A DNA stretch of 41,205 bases from Pirellulales bacterium (GTDB lineage: Bacteria > Planctomycetota > Planctomycetia > Pirellulales > S012-138), in assembly GCA_028066245.1 (NCBI GenBank), contig JALCBR010000038.1:1-41205 (forward strand). The letters run 5' to 3'. Position numbers and translations under genes: made by a program. The notes beneath the pieces are model-generated. The model was not told where the DNA came from, ran no database searches, and was given only the letters and a program-made list of their open reading frames with translations. Below are positions 1 to 8,112 of the stretch, piece by piece. The stretch's first letter is position 1, and each line of letters opens with the position of its first letter.

Positions 1-1
1 A

Positions 2-328
2 CGTCGCAATCCCAAGAAGTACATCGATGCGAATCGCCGCCGTCGCATTGCTGCCGGTAGTGGTGTACAGCCCAATGAGGTCACCGACTTGATCAAAATG
101 TTCGAGCCGATGGCCGACATGATGAAGAAGATGAACAGCATGGGTCCCATCGCCAGGATGAAATACATGCGGCAAATGCAGCGAGAAGCGATGGCCAACC
201 CCAACGGTCAACTCCGCAAGGAGAAAATCGGCACCGGGAAGCGTCTGAGCCCGAAGGAAAAAGCCAAGCTGAAGAAACAGAAAGAGAAAGAGCTTCGACG
301 GCTCAAGAGGAAAAAGAAAGACAAGTAG
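2..328 (+). CDS. ffh: Signal recognition particle protein Ffh (SRP54), C-terminal part
   Basis: This is the 3' end of the SRP GTPase gene; the 5' part, with the NG GTPase domain, lies outside the window. The frame is open from base 2. The visible residues start RRNPKKYIDANRRRRIAAGSG and continue with a Met-rich helix region (MFEPMADMMKKMNSMG). This matches the end of the M domain, which binds 4.5S RNA (RRxRIAxGSG motif) and signal peptides (Met bristles). The protein ends in a strongly basic tail rich in Lys and Arg. Ffh acts in the cytoplasm with 4.5S RNA and FtsY to target membrane proteins to SecYEG. No 4.5S RNA gene was recognised nearby. The family call is secure. Confidence 0.95.
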   Translation, partial: RRNPKKYIDANRRRRIAAGSGVQPNEVTDLIKMFEPMADMMKKMNSMGPIARMKYMRQMQREAMANPNGQLRKEKIGTGKRLSPKEKAKLKKQKEKELRRLKRKKKDK

Positions 329-413
329 CTTGGCTTGCTTGCTGTCAATCACACACTTCAACCCATAATGCGGACAGCACTTCCACCCAACCAAACGGGC
401 AAACCGCGACCGG

Positions 414-1424
414 CTACGAAAGTCTAGACATCAAGCGGTCCAACCAACTCTTTCGCTGCGGATGAAGCATTTTCATGATCGCTTGACGATGCCGCTGGTT
501 ACGCTCGCGGTTGGTATTGCTGTAATACTCTAGGTCGACCAACTTCCAATCCGTCACGACGTTCCCTGACGTCGTGATGAGAAAGTTGTTCGCATGGAGA
601 TCGACCGTATCGATCAAGGCGCGTGACTTAGCGCTGCTCAGCGGGTCAATATCCAATCGGCCAGGCTGAAATCGTAATTCTTCTGCTTCTTTGAAGAAGG
701 AAACAATCTGCGTAACAACATCGGCTCGGTTCTCCATCTGCTGCCAGACAACTTCCGGTGAACGCACCCCCGGATAGCGCTCAAACAACAGGCCGAAGCG
801 CTTAGAAACACCAAGGCAAGGAATAATGCGGGGATGCCTGACCTGGGCATGGATCTGATACTCGCGAATCTGCTTGAGCGGATCATCTAGAATCCGCTTG
901 CCAAACCGAGTTCGTCCGGAGGAGTTATCGAGCAAGTGAAAAAACTGTGTGCCGGAAAAGATCCGAAACTTCACCCGCTCGGTTTCAGCTGCTTCCACGA
1001 GTCGCTGATTCATGGCACCTTCGGTACGTCGGAACTCGGAGATAGCCTCAAGCTGTTCATCATCTATATAACCTTGATTGTAGATTTGCTCGGGCGATGC
1101 TTTCAGATCGTGCTCACTTCTAAGGGGATGCAGCTCGAAACGATGCAACAAACGCACTGCATTGTGGATCGGGAGTTCGGCAACAACGTCCATTCTCTTC
1201 AGCCGCGGCCCCATTCGGCGAATCAACTCTGAATAATAGAGTTCGTCACTGCCAATCTCACGCAAGATGGCATCCTTCCAGTAGTACTTGCCTTCTTCGG
1301 CCAAAATGCCTGTCTCAAAGAATATCTGCGAGTTTGTATGATCAATAATGTCATTCCATAGCTTGAAAGCAGTTTCCTTGCCGTATTTTCCCAGCACATG
1401 ATGGAACACGGCATTGAAGATCAC
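414..1424 (-). CDS. Methyltransferase C-terminal half fused to a kinase-like domain (WbdD-like architecture)
   Basis: This is the continuation of the methyltransferase at 1421-1717, read in a different frame. Its first ~100 residues (from VIFNAVFHHVLGKYG) complete the methyltransferase fold. Residues ~150-336 look like an aminoglycoside/LPS-kinase-type fold. They carry a DLHANNFLI stretch resembling the HxxN catalytic loop and a later WKLVDLEYY resembling the metal-binding Asp segment. A methyltransferase followed by a kinase is the architecture of WbdD, which caps O-antigen chains by phosphorylation and methylation; here the match is by order of domains only. The listed start is a GTG that overlaps the preceding stop. 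The true product is probably one ~435-aa protein spanning 414-1717. Substrate is unknown, but a cell-surface glycan is a reasonable guess. Confidence 0.65.
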   Translation of the reverse strand: MIFNAVFHHVLGKYGKETAFKLWNDIIDHTNSQIFFETGILAEEGKYYWKDAILREIGSDELYYSELIRRMGPRLKRMDVVAELPIHNAVRLLHRFELHPLRSEHDLKASPEQIYNQGYIDDEQLEAISEFRRTEGAMNQRLVEAAETERVKFRIFSGTQFFHLLDNSSGRTRFGKRILDDPLKQIREYQIHAQVRHPRIIPCLGVSKRFGLLFERYPGVRSPEVVWQQMENRADVVTQIVSFFKEAEELRFQPGRLDIDPLSSAKSRALIDTVDLHANNFLITTSGNVVTDWKLVDLEYYSNTNRERNQRHRQAIMKMLHPQRKSWLDRLMSRLS

Positions 1425-1717
1425 AGCATCGTAGGTTTGGTCGAATCGAAATTAACGACATCAGATGCAGTGAAACGAAAACGGGAATCCTTCAGCAACG
1501 ACGGCGCAACGACGGACTGGTCAAGATCAACGCCGTGGCACTGGGTGCTCGGGAATCTCTCCAAGACTGCGGCGTCCACGTAGCCGGCATTACAGCCTAA
1601 GTCGAGGAGCGTTTTCGGTGGCGAGAGGTTTTCCAGAATCTGTTGGACCTTCTTTGCATTACGTCGCGGATAACGTGCTGCATACGTAGCATCAAAGATA
1701 TTCCGGTCTTCAGCCAT
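1421..1717 (-). CDS. SAM-dependent methyltransferase, N-terminal fragment (frameshifted)
   Basis: This 98-aa reading frame holds the first half of a class I methyltransferase Rossmann fold. Motif I is visible as LLDLGCNAGY (about residues 37-46), followed by the acidic end of strand 2 (HGVDLD) and a motif-II-like stretch (ASDVVNFDS). It then ends abruptly at TGA. The rest of the fold (YDAVIFNAVFHHV...) continues in the next frame at 1424, so the gene appears to have lost one base near 1430-1445. The stop overlaps a GTG in the other frame (GTGA). Translational coupling is therefore conceivable, but a split inside the Rossmann fold favours a frameshift or a sequencing error. The DNA 5' of the start contains a 7-bp hairpin at 1765-1781. 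Confidence 0.7.
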   Translation of the reverse strand: MAEDRNIFDATYAARYPRRNAKKVQQILENLSPPKTLLDLGCNAGYVDAAVLERFPSTQCHGVDLDQSVVAPSLLKDSRFRFTASDVVNFDSTKPTML

Positions 1718-2033
1718 GATTTCAGTCTAATCAGGCCAAAATGTGCGAACAGCCAATTTGAACTGGCTGCTGACAGCAGCCCCAGCTCCATGCGGTCCTG
1801 TTCTTTGCCCCGTACGAGCCTTCGAGGCGCATCTAGCTCACGCCATCGCTTCACGCGAAGGTTTTTGCTAGTTTCCTAGCCGCATTTTTAGAGACAGTTT
1901 CAAAACCTCTGGTGCAGCATTGTAAGCAGCGATTTCGCCACAAAACGATCGCCGGAAGACGCGAAATGGATTTTGAACTGTTTCCAGCGCAGCCTGTGAT
2001 TTCTTCTACACGACACAACCGTTTATCGTTGCT
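1718..2033. other. Divergent intergenic region with a short hairpin
   Basis: This region lies between the leftward methyltransferase gene and the rightward EI24 gene, so it should hold both promoters. I see no convincing -10/-35 pair. A perfect 7-bp inverted repeat with a 3-nt spacer (ggctgct gac agcagcc) lies at 1765-1781, in the leader of the leftward gene. The left arm can pair alternatively with a cagcc just upstream. No protein-like ORF was accepted here. Confidence 0.4.
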
Positions 2034-2822
2034 ATGACCACAAACGCAACGGACCCGGCCATCCGCTCTCCGGCCGGCACATTCCTGGGTCAGCTCTCTG
2101 AAGGGTTCTTTGCGCCCTTTGCCGGATTTGCATTTCTCAACCGGAATGCGGGCCTTTGGCGGTATGCCATGCTGCCGATGTTGATCAACCTATTGCTGAC
2201 GGCGCTGATCATCGCAGGTGCCGTTTGGTTACTGTGGTGGGCTGCTCCGCAGGTCAATGAAGCGTTTGACGACACATGGATGGGCTGGCTGATGCTTCTT
2301 GCGTCTTGGCTGGGGCTAATCTTTGCCGTCGTCGCCGGCGTCTTTCTCCTGTACTTGATCTCACTTCAGGTCTTATGTGCATTCTTTTTTGGGCGCCTGG
2401 CTGTGGAATCGGAAGTAGCGCTGGGAATGCCACGGGAAGAACTTCGCGAGGTTTCGCTGTGGCAACAGACGGTTGACGCCACGCGAGATGTGTTCTCGCT
2501 GCTTGCCGTGATGTTTGTCTGCTTGGTGCTGAATTGCGTGCCGGTGATTGGCACCGTGGTGGCGCTCGTGGCCGTGTGGTACTTCGATGGCTTTGTCTTT
2601 GGACGAGATTTCCTCGACTACCCCCTCTCTCTGAGGGCGATGCGCCGCGCCGAGAAACTTGCCTTCTGCCGGCGCAATCGAGCTCACACTCTGGGGCTGG
2701 GAAGTTCCGCGCTGTTGATGAGCCTGGTCCCAGTACTGGGTTCGATCTTTCTAGCAACGGCTGTCACAGGCGCGGTCATCCTCCACCGCCGAATTGAACT
2801 GGGAAATGTAAAACCTCAATGA
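2034..2822 (+). CDS. EI24/CysZ-family membrane protein
   Basis: A 262-aa integral membrane protein with about five to six hydrophobic segments (roughly residues 38-66, 81-118, 150-196 and 220-253, some long enough for two passes). The opening motif GQLSEGFFAPFAGFAFLNRN, the aromatic LWRYAMLPMLINL and the later VWYFDGFVFGRDFLDYPL are typical of the EI24 (former DUF540) family. That family includes E. coli CysZ, a sulfate permease. Actual substrate is unknown here; there are no cysteine-biosynthesis genes beside it. The ATG at 2034 has no strong ribosome binding site. The gene is convergent with the DUF1080 gene. Confidence 0.85.
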   Translation: MTTNATDPAIRSPAGTFLGQLSEGFFAPFAGFAFLNRNAGLWRYAMLPMLINLLLTALIIAGAVWLLWWAAPQVNEAFDDTWMGWLMLLASWLGLIFAVVAGVFLLYLISLQVLCAFFFGRLAVESEVALGMPREELREVSLWQQTVDATRDVFSLLAVMFVCLVLNCVPVIGTVVALVAVWYFDGFVFGRDFLDYPLSLRAMRRAEKLAFCRRNRAHTLGLGSSALLMSLVPVLGSIFLATAVTGAVILHRRIELGNVKPQ

Positions 2823-2941
2823 GCCGTTTCCGGTGCGGCATGCACGATCCGCTGCGCCATGACCGGCTTCAACGCATCGCGTAGATATCGGGAGCGGTCG
2901 CCTGAGCGACCATCGGCGAACACGCTACAACCGGCGGGCTT

Positions 2942-3694
2942 CTACTCGTACACCTTGATGCGTATATCTTTAAATTCTACCCACATCGGCGCGCCGGCAT
3001 GCAGTTGCAACGCCAGGATGCCTGTCGTCTTGGCGTGCTGCGGATGATTGTCTGTGCAATCAAGGATGAGCTGGCCGTTGAGATAGTGCCGAATGTGTGG
3101 ACCCTGAGCGATGATGATCACTTCGTTCCAATCGTCCAACTTGAAGAGCCGTTCATAGTCCTCGGCGGTGAGAAATGTCTCCAGAACTTTCTTCTCACCC
3201 TCGACGGCCCACTCCACTCTTTGACCAATCAGGCACATCCGCCCTCGTGGTCCGCCCTCTTCATAAATGAATCCGGCCACGTCAGGCAGCTTGTTCTGGT
3301 TGCGAATTTCATGTTGATAGCCGCGGACAATCCACTTGTTGCTGAGGCGATTGCCTCCAGTGGCGTGCTTGGAACGGTATTGAATGCCGGAATTGTTGGT
3401 GGCGTTGCAGCGGAAAGAAAGCCGCAGTTGAAAGTCCTTGGTTTGGCCTTCTTGCCAAATGAGAAATGTGTTGCCGTTGGCCTTGTTTTCTTGGGTTGTT
3501 TCACCGCGAATGGCACCATCTTTGACCGACCACAGCCGTGGATCACCGTCCCAGCCACTGAGATCTCTGCCGTTGAAGATGCTCTGCATGCTCTCAGGTT
3601 CCGGCGGAGCCTGGCGGTCAATGTCTTGTCCAGAAGCGGTCGCCGTCAATGTAAAGAGGGGGACAATCGCAGCAAGCAAGCGGAGCGTTTTCAT
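2942..3694 (-). CDS. Secreted DUF1080 (3-keto-disaccharide hydrolase family) protein
   Basis: A 250-aa protein with a clear signal peptide (MKTLRLLAAIVPLFTLTATASG, cleavage probably before Q23). A single DUF1080 domain (Pfam PF06439) fills the rest. Visible family signatures are FNGRDLSGWDGDPRLWSVKDG, then FQLRLSFRCNATNNSGIQYRS and GLHAGAPMWVEFKDIRIK-like end residues (LQLHAGAPMWVEFKDIRIK). The fold is a concanavalin/LamG-like sandwich. Members are very numerous in planctomycetes and some cleave 3-keto-glycosides. The product is likely periplasmic or extracellular. It is transcribed alone or at the end of the leftward 5338-2942 run, with a 165-bp gap upstream. Confidence 0.9.
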   Translation of the reverse strand: MKTLRLLAAIVPLFTLTATASGQDIDRQAPPEPESMQSIFNGRDLSGWDGDPRLWSVKDGAIRGETTQENKANGNTFLIWQEGQTKDFQLRLSFRCNATNNSGIQYRSKHATGGNRLSNKWIVRGYQHEIRNQNKLPDVAGFIYEEGGPRGRMCLIGQRVEWAVEGEKKVLETFLTAEDYERLFKLDDWNEVIIIAQGPHIRHYLNGQLILDCTDNHPQHAKTTGILALQLHAGAPMWVEFKDIRIKVYE

Positions 3695-3859
3695 GGTTTA
3701 GAACCTTTCAAAAAACCACAGGGGTTCGCAGACCGAATTGTCCGCTATCCACAACAATGCCACAAATAGGTTACCAAGAAGAATGAGTTAGCCGGCGCTC
3801 AGCCGTGTTTGACCTACTCATCCGCTGAAAACACCGCGGGCGAACCACGTATGGCTTGT

Positions 3860-4423
3860 CTACGCCCGCGAGACAAACTGCGCCGTCCGTGTATCGACTT
3901 TAATGACGGTTCCTTCGGCAATGTACTCTGGCACCTGGATCACTGCACCGGTTTGTAGTGTTGCCGGCTTGGTTCGACTGGTGGCGGAGTTGCCTTTGAC
4001 TCCAGGGTCACACTGGGTGATCTGTAGTTCCACGGTCAGGGGAATCTGAATGCCAACGCACTGGTCGTTGTAAATCAGCGCCAGCATGCCATCCAGTTCT
4101 TCCGTCACCCAAGGCATCTCGCCTTCCACTTCTTCCAGCGTCAGCGAGTACTGATTGTAGTCTTCCTGATCAAGGAAATGGGCATGCGTGGTATCCGTGT
4201 ACATCAGCTTGACGGGACGGCGATGAAAATCGGCAGCGTCCAGGGATTCGCCGCTGCGAAGTGTGATATCGACCTTCTGCTTGGTCATCACATTGCGGGC
4301 TTTGAACTTGTAGAACGTTGCGGCTCCCCGCGCTGAAGGGCTTTGCACATTGATCGACTCGATCAAGCACGGGACGTCGTTGTGCACAACAATCATGCCG
4401 TTTTTGATCTCTTTGGCGAGCAT
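3860..4423 (-). CDS. Elongation factor P-like protein (EfpL/YeiP type)
   Basis: A 187-aa, three-domain EF-P homologue: a KOW-like domain at ~1-62 and two OB folds at ~65-125 and ~128-185. The C-terminal signature (VELQITQCDPGVKGNSATSR, then GAVIQVPEYIAEG) is standard for EF-P. The domain I tip reads VQSPSARGAATFYKF, as in E. coli YeiP/EfpL, and not the PGKGxA form whose lysine is modified by EpmA or deoxyhypusine-like chemistry. Arg32 sits where EF-P carries its modified residue. EF-P relieves ribosome stalling at polyproline; EfpL has overlapping and extra motif range. It acts on cytoplasmic ribosomes. It lies 60 bp after the 284-aa gene on the same strand. Confidence 0.9.
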   Translation of the reverse strand: MLAKEIKNGMIVVHNDVPCLIESINVQSPSARGAATFYKFKARNVMTKQKVDITLRSGESLDAADFHRRPVKLMYTDTTHAHFLDQEDYNQYSLTLEEVEGEMPWVTEELDGMLALIYNDQCVGIQIPLTVELQITQCDPGVKGNSATSRTKPATLQTGAVIQVPEYIAEGTVIKVDTRTAQFVSRA

Positions 4424-4483
4424 GGCAGATGCCGGAACGTGATGAGGAATATACAGAGCCGCTTGCGAATTATCGCTGCCTGA

Positions 4484-5338
4484 TCACTTGGTGTCTGCCT
4501 GGCGACAATACGCCAGGATGCCAGGAATGTCTTTGGGCAACTCGCCGGATGCGGGCTTGTCAGTAGCAGGCTGGGATTCCGCTTGTGGCTCCTCAGAGAC
4601 GGGCTCCGGAGCCGATGTTTCCTCCGCAGGCTCCTCTGGAGCTTGGGCCGGTGTGGCCGCTCCTGCATTCCCTCGGGCTGCGGCGAGGATGTCCGCAGTA
4701 CTCATCTTGCCGCCGGAAGCTGACTTCTCAGTCGCCTTGGGCGATTCCTTTTTGGTTGGCTTGTCAGCTTTTGGTTCTAACTTGGCCGGGGAAGCGGCCG
4801 CTGTCCCCCCCCGAGCCGCCGCGAGGATGTCAGATGTGCTCATCTTACCACCGGAAGCTGGCTTGGCAGACTTCTCGGCAGGGGGCTTTGCGCTCGCTTT
4901 GTCGCTGCCACCCTTTCCACGAGCGGCAGCTAAAATATCGGCCGTGGAGGGCTTTCCGCCGCTGTCCTTTTTCTTGGCTGCGTCCATTTGCCGAGCCATC
5001 TCCAGGGGCGAAAGCTTTTCGCTATCGGCCGACTTCGTGGCAGATTTCGCTGGAGCTTTCTTTTTCGGCGCTGCTTTCGCTGCTGCTTTCTTCTTGGCTT
5101 CAATCGCTTCAAAGTCGGGCTTCTCAATGACTTTGAGGTAGTTCAGGTCGATATCAATCCAACCTATATCGAGTCCCCCATGAAACTCTACCAATGCGCG
5201 GCCGTTCATGTTGACCGTCTTCACCTGACCGAAACGCTCACGATAGCGTGAGAGTTCCGGGGCCTGCCCATCCAGGACAGAAACCCATTTGTCCGTGTAC
5301 TCACGCTTGAGTTTCTCGATTTGATCCGAGACCATCAT
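4484..5338 (-). CDS. Ala/Lys-rich protein with repeated STADILAAARG motif
   Basis: A 284-aa protein of unknown function. The N-terminal ~75 residues look folded and read like a small barrel (WVSVLDGQAPELSRYRERFG, NMNGRALVEFHGG, IGWIDIDLNYLKVIEK). Residues ~80-125 are a Lys/Ala-rich, histone-H1-like linker. Three near-identical motifs GGK(M/P)ST(A/S)DILAAARG follow at 127-141, 163-177 and 209-223, separated by Pro/Ala/Lys/Glu linkers. The C-terminus ends with a diverged fourth copy, GELPKDIPGILAYCRQ (265-280). The linkers shift from basic to acidic towards the end. There is no signal peptide, so it is likely cytoplasmic. The motif could be a docking peptide, but no partner is known. The start is ATG-ATG with a weak RBS. 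Confidence 0.8.
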   Translation of the reverse strand: MMVSDQIEKLKREYTDKWVSVLDGQAPELSRYRERFGQVKTVNMNGRALVEFHGGLDIGWIDIDLNYLKVIEKPDFEAIEAKKKAAAKAAPKKKAPAKSATKSADSEKLSPLEMARQMDAAKKKDSGGKPSTADILAAARGKGGSDKASAKPPAEKSAKPASGGKMSTSDILAAARGGTAAASPAKLEPKADKPTKKESPKATEKSASGGKMSTADILAAARGNAGAATPAQAPEEPAEETSAPEPVSEEPQAESQPATDKPASGELPKDIPGILAYCRQADTK

Positions 5339-5668
5339 GGGCGGAACTCGTTTCGTCCAAAGAGTTTCGTGGGTTTGGCGGCCGCTGACCGCAAGGATTG
5401 GAACGCGGCCAAATTATTCTGCCGAAACCGACCTTGAGAATCAACCGCCACTGCGGAGCGGAGCTGTTGGGCGATATGCGTCGCCTTCTAGGTGTACTTA
5501 CCCGATGAACTCACTGTCTCTCACGGCAGCTAGCAACGTGGCCCACGTTAATTTCAAGCTGAGCGGCTGGCCACAGATCCGCCTAGCCCCCACTGACCGC
5601 GTTTGCTAGAGTCCCGCCCGCTTTTCCCAAGAATTCCGTACTCCTTCGCCCAACGCTAGGGGAGATCC
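5339..5668. other. Divergent intergenic region
   Basis: This lies between the leftward 284-aa gene and the rightward 401-aa gene. A GGGGAGATCC ribosome binding site sits at 5660-5669, just before the ATG at 5669. A 90-codon frame on the plus strand crosses most of the region, but it has no recognisable protein character and begins inside the opposite gene. It was not accepted. Confidence 0.4.
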
Positions 5669-6874
5669 ATGCGCCGGTTTCATGTGCTGAGCACGTCGGT
5701 AGTGACACTTGCGGTTCTCGTTGGACTCACGGACTCCGCTTTGTCCGGACCATTGCGAAACCTATTCCGTCGTATCGATGCGGACCCCAGCAAGGAGTAC
5801 GCTCTGCAGCCCGATCATGGTCCCTGGATGATCATGGCAGCTACATTCGCCGGGCAAGGAGCCTATGACCAAGCGCGGGAACTCGTTCTGGAACTGCGGT
5901 CCAAGTATAAGCTCGAGGCGTTCCAGTACCGCATGCGATTTGACTACGACAAGGATGGCGCGTTGGGGCTGGAAGTTGACCGCAACGGCATTCCCCTCCG
6001 CAAAGCACAACGGGTCGACCGATTTGGCAACCCGCTGAAGATGCAGACGCTGCGGGATGAAATGGAAGAATGGGCCGTGATGGTGGGCAACTATCAAAAA
6101 GTTGACGAAGCCGACGCGCAGCGAGCTTTATATACGATCAAAGACGCGGAGCCCGATGCGTTGAACATCACCAAGATCCGTGAAGCCGGTAAGCAACGAA
6201 CTTATCAAGTCTTGGCCGGATTCCGATTGATGTCCAAATACAACGCACAAAAAAAAATGAACGACATGCAGCAGAAAATCGCAGAGCTCTCCAGAAATCC
6301 GCGAATCAAGATTCGTAGCGAAACCCAAAAGTGGGGCCCAATGGGTAGCGCGTTCCTCACTCGCAACCCTCTCCGCCGGGATGATGAGGAAAAATCGAGC
6401 ACGGTTGACAAGTTCGTCTACGAGATGAACAAAGGCGTGGACCTCAGCTTGCTGAAAAATTCAGGCAAGTACACAGTCAAAGTTGCCACGTTTGTCGGCG
6501 GCACAATTGTCGATCAGCGGAAGATTGACGACTACCTCCGCGGCGTCGATCAAGCAGTTACCACACGGCTGGAGAAAGCGGCCATCAAAGCCCATGAATT
6601 GACGGTGGCGCTGCGAGCCAAGGGCGTAGAGGCCTACGAATTTCATGACCGCAAGGCGAGCATTGTATGTGTTGGCGGGTTTAGCAATTTGGGCACGCAA
6701 TTACCGGACGGCCGAATCCAACTCTCACATGAGATTCAGCGAACCGTCGATATGTTCGCCCCGCAGGCGAATGGACAGCCGCAGACGTTGATCGGAATTC
6801 CCTTTGACGTCACGCCGACGATTGTCCACGTTCCGCGACGTTCGATTGGCTCCGACTATGCCACGTCGTGGTAG
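5669..6874 (+). CDS. Secreted protein with two SPOR-like stretches, function unknown
   Basis: A 401-aa protein with a signal peptide (MRRFHVLSTSVVTLAVLVGLTDSALS, ~1-26). Two segments share the pattern of SPOR-type domains: an initial strand, then a helix with alternating Ala, then a second strand. The first (GPWMIMAATFAGQGAYDQARELVLELR, ~51-77, shown in part) is close to the N-terminus. The second (GKYTVKVATFVGG at ~266, then LRAKGVEAYEFHDRKAS and VCVGGF) is nearer the C-terminus. SPOR domains bind denuded peptidoglycan glycan strands at division sites, but this match is by eye and may be only fold-level. The strong RBS (ggggag) supports the start. The protein is probably periplasmic; no enzyme motif was seen. 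Confidence 0.75.
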   Translation: MRRFHVLSTSVVTLAVLVGLTDSALSGPLRNLFRRIDADPSKEYALQPDHGPWMIMAATFAGQGAYDQARELVLELRSKYKLEAFQYRMRFDYDKDGALGLEVDRNGIPLRKAQRVDRFGNPLKMQTLRDEMEEWAVMVGNYQKVDEADAQRALYTIKDAEPDALNITKIREAGKQRTYQVLAGFRLMSKYNAQKKMNDMQQKIAELSRNPRIKIRSETQKWGPMGSAFLTRNPLRRDDEEKSSTVDKFVYEMNKGVDLSLLKNSGKYTVKVATFVGGTIVDQRKIDDYLRGVDQAVTTRLEKAAIKAHELTVALRAKGVEAYEFHDRKASIVCVGGFSNLGTQLPDGRIQLSHEIQRTVDMFAPQANGQPQTLIGIPFDVTPTIVHVPRRSIGSDYATSW

Positions 6875-7041
6875 ATCGGGCCCTTCACGAACAAAATGAC
6901 CTTGTCGCAATCAGAGAGCGCGGCCGCAATGCTGAGCGCGGGCGCGCTCTTTCTCCAGCTGTCGCCCAATCTGTTGCTAAATGGCTGGGACGAAGCGGGG
7001 CCCCCTATGAGGCCAGCCCATCCTTGAATTAGACTGGCCAC

Positions 7042-8112
7042 GTGAAGCAATCCTTGTTGAAACATGCCGCCATTGTCCCGCCGAAGGTCCGTCATCTCGA
7101 TACTGCGAGCGCTGGCTTATTGTTTGGGATCATTGCGACCGCTGGTTACACGCTCGCCGGCATCATCTTGCGTGACTTAGCCGACGATACGGACCCGTAT
7201 TGGGTCTCGTGCATCAAAGCCGTCCCTACACTGGTGGTTGCCATGTGGTTGATCCACCAGCGGAAGAAGCGAGGACAGGCGATCAAGGTGCCCCTTCGGC
7301 TGATTCCGGCACTATTGGCCATTGGCGTGATTGTGCAGATTGGTGGAAACGCGGGGAGCCAATGGGCGTTTGAAATCATCGGGCTGGCGATCACCATCCC
7401 CATGATGTTCGGCACGTTGATTGTCGGGAGCGCCGTGATTGGCGTATTAATGTTTCAGGAACGGCTGACGACAAGGCGGCTTGTGGCCGTTGTGATGCTG
7501 ATTGCCGCCGTTAGCATATTGAGCTTGGCTGCCGGGGGCGAAGCGACTTCATCTGAAAATGTTGCTGCAAACGCCCAGGGTGCAAGGGAGGCATCAACGT
7601 CGGCGACCACCGTTCCGGCCGTTCTGAAACTCACAGCGATGGGCGTTTTGGTGGCTTGTCTTTCCGGCATCGCCTATGCAATTAGTCATGCCGCGATCCG
7701 ACAAATCACCTCGCCTGAGATACCGCTCTCCGTCCCGCTGGCCGTTTTCAGTATCGCAGGCATTGTTGCCTTAGGAGCAATCAGCGGTTGGCGGATAGGT
7801 TGGGACGGGATCGTCAATACAACAGCCAATCAGTGGTGGCGACTGTGGGCTGCGGGTGTCGTCAACGCGGTGGCCTACTTTGCGCTCGGGCGGACCATTC
7901 AACTCCTCCCGCTGGTTCAGGTAAACATCATCACTGCATCCCAAGTGGCACTTAACGCTGTCGCTGGGATCGTGATCTTCAGCGAGCCAATTTCCGCCGC
8001 GCTGATCATTGGAGTTAGCTTGACAATGATGGGATTGCTAATTCAAGGCCGTTGGAAGCGGACTCCCGCGGAGGCCTCCAAAATTCCGTCAAACGGTACT
8101 CAAGAAGCGTAA
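7042..8112 (+). CDS. EamA-family (drug/metabolite superfamily) transporter
   Basis: A 356-aa multi-pass membrane protein with about ten hydrophobic helices in two EamA-like halves (~15-150 and ~195-340). Typical features are the opening GLLFGIIATAGYTLAGIILR, the PTLVVAMWLI helix, and the second-half NAVAYFALGRTIQLLPLVQV and MMGLLIQGRW ends. A hydrophilic Ala/Ser/Glu/Thr-rich loop (~160-195) joins the halves. DMT carriers move small metabolites across the inner membrane; substrate cannot be inferred here. The start is GTG at 7042 with no strong RBS. It follows the SPOR-like gene by 167 bp on the same strand. Confidence 0.85.
   Translation: MKQSLLKHAAIVPPKVRHLDTASAGLLFGIIATAGYTLAGIILRDLADDTDPYWVSCIKAVPTLVVAMWLIHQRKKRGQAIKVPLRLIPALLAIGVIVQIGGNAGSQWAFEIIGLAITIPMMFGTLIVGSAVIGVLMFQERLTTRRLVAVVMLIAAVSILSLAAGGEATSSENVAANAQGAREASTSATTVPAVLKLTAMGVLVACLSGIAYAISHAAIRQITSPEIPLSVPLAVFSIAGIVALGAISGWRIGWDGIVNTTANQWWRLWAAGVVNAVAYFALGRTIQLLPLVQVNIITASQVALNAVAGIVIFSEPISAALIIGVSLTMMGLLIQGRWKRTPAEASKIPSNGTQEA

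Noticed and set aside
1421-1423. TGA in the methyltransferase as another selenocysteine codon
   Set aside because: Continuing in the same frame gives text without fold similarity; the homologous continuation is in a different frame, so this is a frameshift.
2999-3769. 256-codon plus-strand ORF
   Set aside because: It is antisense to the DUF1080 gene, whose family is clear.
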